Assembly: GCA_964035015.1 (NCBI GenBank)
Contig: OZ036005.1
Span: forward strand, 2,172,178-2,236,177
Length of the DNA stretch: 64,000 nucleotides
Origin: Corallium rubrum
Lineage: Eukaryota > Cnidaria > Anthozoa > Scleralcyonacea > Coralliidae
Direction of reading: 5' to 3'
Below, one piece after another: positions 51,701 to 57,300 of the stretch (position 1 is its first letter; every line of letters begins with the position of its first letter). Both the position numbers and the translations under genes were made by a program. The notes beneath the pieces were generated by a model, which saw only the letters and a program-made list of their open reading frames with translations, was not told the DNA's origin and did not search any database.

Positions 51701-54311
51701 ACGTTCCGCTACGCTATAAAACGTTCCGTTATGTTGTAAGATGTTCCACTACACTATAAAACGTTCCGTTATGTTGTAAGACGTTCCGCTACGCTATAAA
51801 ACGTTCCGTTATGTTGTAAGATGTTCCACTACGTTATAAAACATTCCGTTATGTCGTAAGACGTTCCGCTACGTTATAAAACGTTCCGTTATGTTGTAAG
51901 ACGTTCCGCTACGGGGGGAGCACGGGTGGCGTGTGCTGTTAGCACGCTGCCTCTCACCAAGAAGTTAAGCCCGGATAGACGGGGTTAGTACTTGGATGGG
52001 TGACCGCTTGGGAATGACCCCGTTCTCGAGCTTGAAACTCATGTGACTAGAGTTGTAGTTGATCTCTCCTGTACTTCGAGGGTTTTGCGCCGAGTTCTCC
52101 GGTTTTCTTCCCTCTGTAAAATCAACACCTGCTTCTTTTGTTGGCCTATGCTTTGACCTTGTTGTATGGCGGCGGCCTGGAGCGCCTTTGATATGCCTCG
52201 ACACGGCCACGTTGATCTGCGTCTTTTGCAATTCAGCCGCTGGCTGCAAGTAAGGATGATTAGCCACCAGTCCTTGCACTTAAATTCACCAGAGCCAAGG
52301 CACACAAGATAGATTTTTTCAAATGTGTAGCAATAATCGCGTTGCCTCGTGACTGACCTTGGCTGACCATACTTGTACCCAGACTCCTTTCATTGATTCC
52401 AGTTCACCTGTCTGCTGTCTCTTATCTGGATTCGGGTGCTCTCTCTGCCTAAATATGTATTGCACTTCGGGTTTTTTGCCATCGCAAATTGTGATGCGAT
52501 ACCGCTTATCTTGTGCCTTGACCAGAGCTTACGAAAACAGTTCAAATGTTATGAAAAATCCTTCCTCAGAATGTCTGAATGTCTAGAGCATGAAATTTTA
52601 AAATTTTTCAGGGGAGCATGCCCAACATGCTGTGTATTTACCAAGTTGACAAGTTGCATGAACTATTGCAGTGTGTAACATGCTGTGCAATGATCAAGAT
52701 CATTGTGAGACAAGTGAACCATTACAGTGTGTAACATGCTGTGCAATGGTCAAGATCATTGTGAGACAAGTTGCACGAACCATTGCAGTGTGTAACATGC
52801 TGTGCAATGATCACGATCATTGTGAGATAAGTTGCATGAACCATGGCAGTGTGTAACATGCTGTGCAATGGTCAAGATCATTGTGAGACAAGTTGCACAA
52901 ACCATTGCAGTGTGTAACATGCTGTGCAATGGTCAAGATCATTGTGAGACAAGTTGCACAAACCATTGCAGTGTGTAACATGCTGTGCAATGATCACGAT
53001 CATTGTGAGATAAGTTGCATGAACCATGGCAGTGTGTAACATGCTGTGCAATGGTCAAGATCATTGTGAGCAGGGTTCGAATTAACGGTGTGCAATGTGC
53101 AATTTGCACATCGTTTTGACCCAAATAGTGAAAATTGCATATCACTTTTCAAAACGATGTGCAAAAAAAATCCGACTTGGGACTAATGAACATCCATCCA
53201 CATTTACTGTACAGGTAATGCAATGCCAATTTGTTGGTACAGGTATTATGATTTTATAAAAAAACACTTTCACAAGGCTCTAGCAGCGTGTTCTCAGAAT
53301 CTTTGAAATGAATAAAGTTGGGATTTTTCATCTCAATGCTCAATACAAATATGACCAGACTGGTAGGTGTTATATTTTTAGCTGCCATGACAGGTGTGAA
53401 TTTTTTAGCTGTCACCAGGCCTTATGATAATACTCAGATATCCCATATTTGGCTTTAGTGCTTTTGTTTTGGACAGTCTCTTAAGGATTAGCAAAGAGGG
53501 TCCTTCAGTCAAGGAATACGATCCAACTGCTGCAATTGATCCATGGTATGGTCAAAAGAAGCAACAGAATTGGATTTGGAGGCCATGTTTATCCCAAGAA
53601 ACAAAAGAAGAAAAACAATGACACATCCGACGCAGTGCACCTGGCAACACACCTACGTTTCTGATCAAGAGTCCAAAAGTGATTAGCTAAAATGCATTCA
53701 AAGTTACTTAATGTCATGTTTATTTATTAAAAATAGATTACAAATAATGTTTTAAGAAAGATTATCCTAGTTTGACCATAGGTTTGACTGAGTAATTAAG
53801 ATTATGACAGAGCTATTATATTTTTAGCCTTTTATTTAAGTTAACCATAGTTAATGATTTAACACTCATTCCAGAACCACATATTTTCGAAAAATAGTTG
53901 CACATCGTTTTTTGTCGACTAATTCGAACCCTGATTGTGAGACAAGCTGCATGAACCATTGCAGTGTGTAACATGCTGTGCAATGGTCAAGATCATTGAG
54001 ACAAGTTGCACGAATTAACCATTGCAATGTATAACATCAGCTGTGCAATGACCTACAGCCTCCTAGACTGTGTCTAGCTAAGTCCTGTTATGTTCGATAA
54101 AAATAATGGTCCAGCTGGAAGAAAACCAACTCATTATGTGATCTATTTTTTATGTGCCCGTACCTTCACAGCTGTAATCAGAAGAATCATTCAACAGTTT
54201 TCGACAGACATTGCAAAATTTTCTCCTTAAGTATGTTGAAGAACACCAGTTATGACCAACAGGATCCTTTCAAAAAAAAGTTTAACAATTATTTTTTCAA
54301 TCATTCATTTA

Positions 54312-54343
<32 letters not shown>

Positions 54344-57300
54344 CTGTAGGTTGGTCGGTCGGTCAGTTGGTCGGTCAGTTGGTCAGTCAGTCAGTCAATC
54401 GGTTGGTTGGTCGGTCAGTCGGTCAGTCAGTCAGATTTAGTCAGTTGGTACTGGTTGGTCGGTTAAAATACATTTTATTTAATAGTTTGATACCTGTACT
54501 GGAAATAATGGTGTTTCCATTGTCGTGAAAAAGAATTTATTATAGTGTGACATGATGAGTTGTATTTTTCATATAGTGCATGTGGTACGTATGTTTGAGA
54601 GCTTAGTGTAATCTTAATATAACAGACATTTAGTAGACATTTATCAAGCTCAAATACTGTACAGTACAGTACTCAGAAAATCGTTCTGAGCCCTAAGCAA
54701 GAATCAATCCTTTTTTATTAGATGTTCAGTTCATCAAGCTTGAATACTCAAACCATATTTCTAAGTATTATAAAAATAACATTTAGAAAATGCATGCAGT
54801 GATTGGCTGAAAGCCATGTTTCTATAACTGTATGTAAACATGGAAAAAATGTCCATATGCCATTATTCGCCATAAAAGCTGCATACTGTAATATGCCATT
54901 CAGTATGCCACATGGTACACCATCATACGCCATTTTGAACAACAGTAAGGAGAATTTACGCTTTGATGCTATAATGATTATTTTTACATGTACGTTTAAG
55001 TTTAATTAAGTTTAATAAAGTTTAATAAATCTTTGCAACCTACTGTATATGCAGCATAAAATACAATTACAGAATATATTACAAAGAGAAAAATGGCTGG
55101 CTGGATAGTGGCAGGCCAGTACCAACTAAGCCCAGTACCTTATTTGCCTTAGCGCAGATGTTACTGATATGGCAGTCCCACGACAAAGATGACTCAATCC
55201 AAAACCCCAAATGTTTGTGCTGATCAACTATTGGCAGCCCTTAATGAATACTGATAGTTTATATGGGATTCACCTTTCAGGTAATGTGCATGGTTTGGCA
55301 TTTCTCCATCTTTAAAGTATGTTACACCTACTTTCGATGAGTTATTTTATAAAAGAAATAGAAAACATTTTCCGCCTTTTACATACAGTTATAGAAACAC
55401 TCATGAAAAGTTTGGGAGACCTCAAAATTATGTGGAAACCACTCCAATTTCTCATTCTCTCAAACTTCCACATAACTCTATGTAAACAAAAAGAATTTTT
55501 TCTATTTCTTAAACATTCTCTGAGTATTTGAGCTTGAAAAACATCTAATAAAAAGTTCTGTTAGATGGTATTGAATATTTTGCACTACTAATTACACAAA
55601 TTACCTGATATTATACTCAGGCATTAGTCATTAATTTACATAAAGCACAAAGAAGTATTTACCTTAATCAAGGTACTTGCAAGGTAATGACAAGGTGTTG
55701 TTATATAAAATAAACACTTCTGATGGCTCACAAAATTGCATACTATAAAAAACAAAACAGAAAATTCCTCATACAAAAACACAACAAAATATGGAGAAAT
55801 GAAATCAACAATAAATTAAAATGCCTATAAAAGGAAATTTCACTTCAGTCTTTTAAGATTGTATTTGAAAGAAAATGGCTTTTACGTGCCTTTCAAATCT
55901 TATCCCATTCTTGAGTTATTGGCTATGCAATTTGAGCAATATATGACATCACACGTTGTATGTGGGAGAAAACAGAAAATCAGTCATATCTTTGGATTGG
56001 TTTAACTACACAAAACTATACATTGCAGATGTAATCAGACCATTTTTACCCCAAGGAAATTTTCAGTGTTTGCTTCAGTTTATATAGTCAAACCAATCCA
56101 AAGATGACTAATTTTCCGTTTTCTCCCACATACAACGTGTGACGTTGTTGCTCAAATTGCATAGCCAATAACTCAAGAATGGGATAAGATTTGAAAGGCA
56201 TGTAAAAGCCATTTCTCATTATCTTGGGTGTTCTTCCAAACAGTACAATGTAAAGACTGAAGTCAAATTTCGTTTCATTGGCAGTTTAATACATTATTAT
56301 TAATCCATTTATTTATTAACCCATTAGCAATGAGTTAACATCAGACTTGTGGTTTCCCTTTATTATTTCAATCTCAACAATTGCCAGACAATTTTACTCA
56401 TCGTTGTGGGATGTACCCTGGCAAAATACACCAAATCATATACAGTAGTTTCATTTAGGCCCATGCACATGTGAATTAGTTTCCTATTCAATTTGGACCC
56501 CTATGCAAATTACATCTGTCTATTATTAGCATAATAGGATGATAACATAGGCTGGGACTGTTTTTTCATGTTTTGAGTTCATTATTTTTAGACACTACGT
56601 TTCAAAGGTTTATTGTCAAGGATAATCGATAGGCAAATTTTATCCTTATCCAATACCTAAACATTAAAAAGTTTCTGAAATCAGAAATGTTATGTTTACT
56701 ACGGCTGCTTCAGCCTCATGTTATAAAATATGAACTATGTTTTATCCCGACTCAGATTATGCGCAGTCGAATATTAATTGTTACTCTATGTAACACCACG
56801 CAATTAACTTATGTAATACTCGATCATCAAAGTGAGAACCGTTATCAAGCCTACAGTAGGCAGCAATGGGTCAGGCCAAAAACAGCTCCTTTATTGTTTT
56901 AATTAATTTTACTCTATCTAACTCCAGAGCAATGGGGTAACAAGTGATTAAGTACCCATTCCTGTACCAGACAATTTTACACATAACAGGGGAAAACTTC
57001 AGAAAATATTCTGTAGAATCTTAAAGATTAAAGAATATTCTATATTCATTATTTTTTGTAAAAACAACTCATTATAACACCATTGCTGCGGCCCGGTGCC
57101 AACCAAAACAGGCTCTTTATTATTTACATGGGCATATGCAGGAAGCAAGTTGATCTTGGAGGGGCACAGCTTCAAAAGGGCACTTTGTTCAGGAGGTAGG
57201 ACTTCAAAAGGACACTTGAAACACATGTTTTATCATAAAAAGGGAACTTTTCTGTTGCAAAAAGAGCACCTTATGACAAAGTTGGGGTGGGGGGACACAT

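Noticed and set aside
51915-52035. Functional 5S rRNA gene
   Set aside because: Only the internal promoter and 3' half resemble 5S; the 5' half is diverged and it is fused to a SINE body repeated elsewhere in the window.
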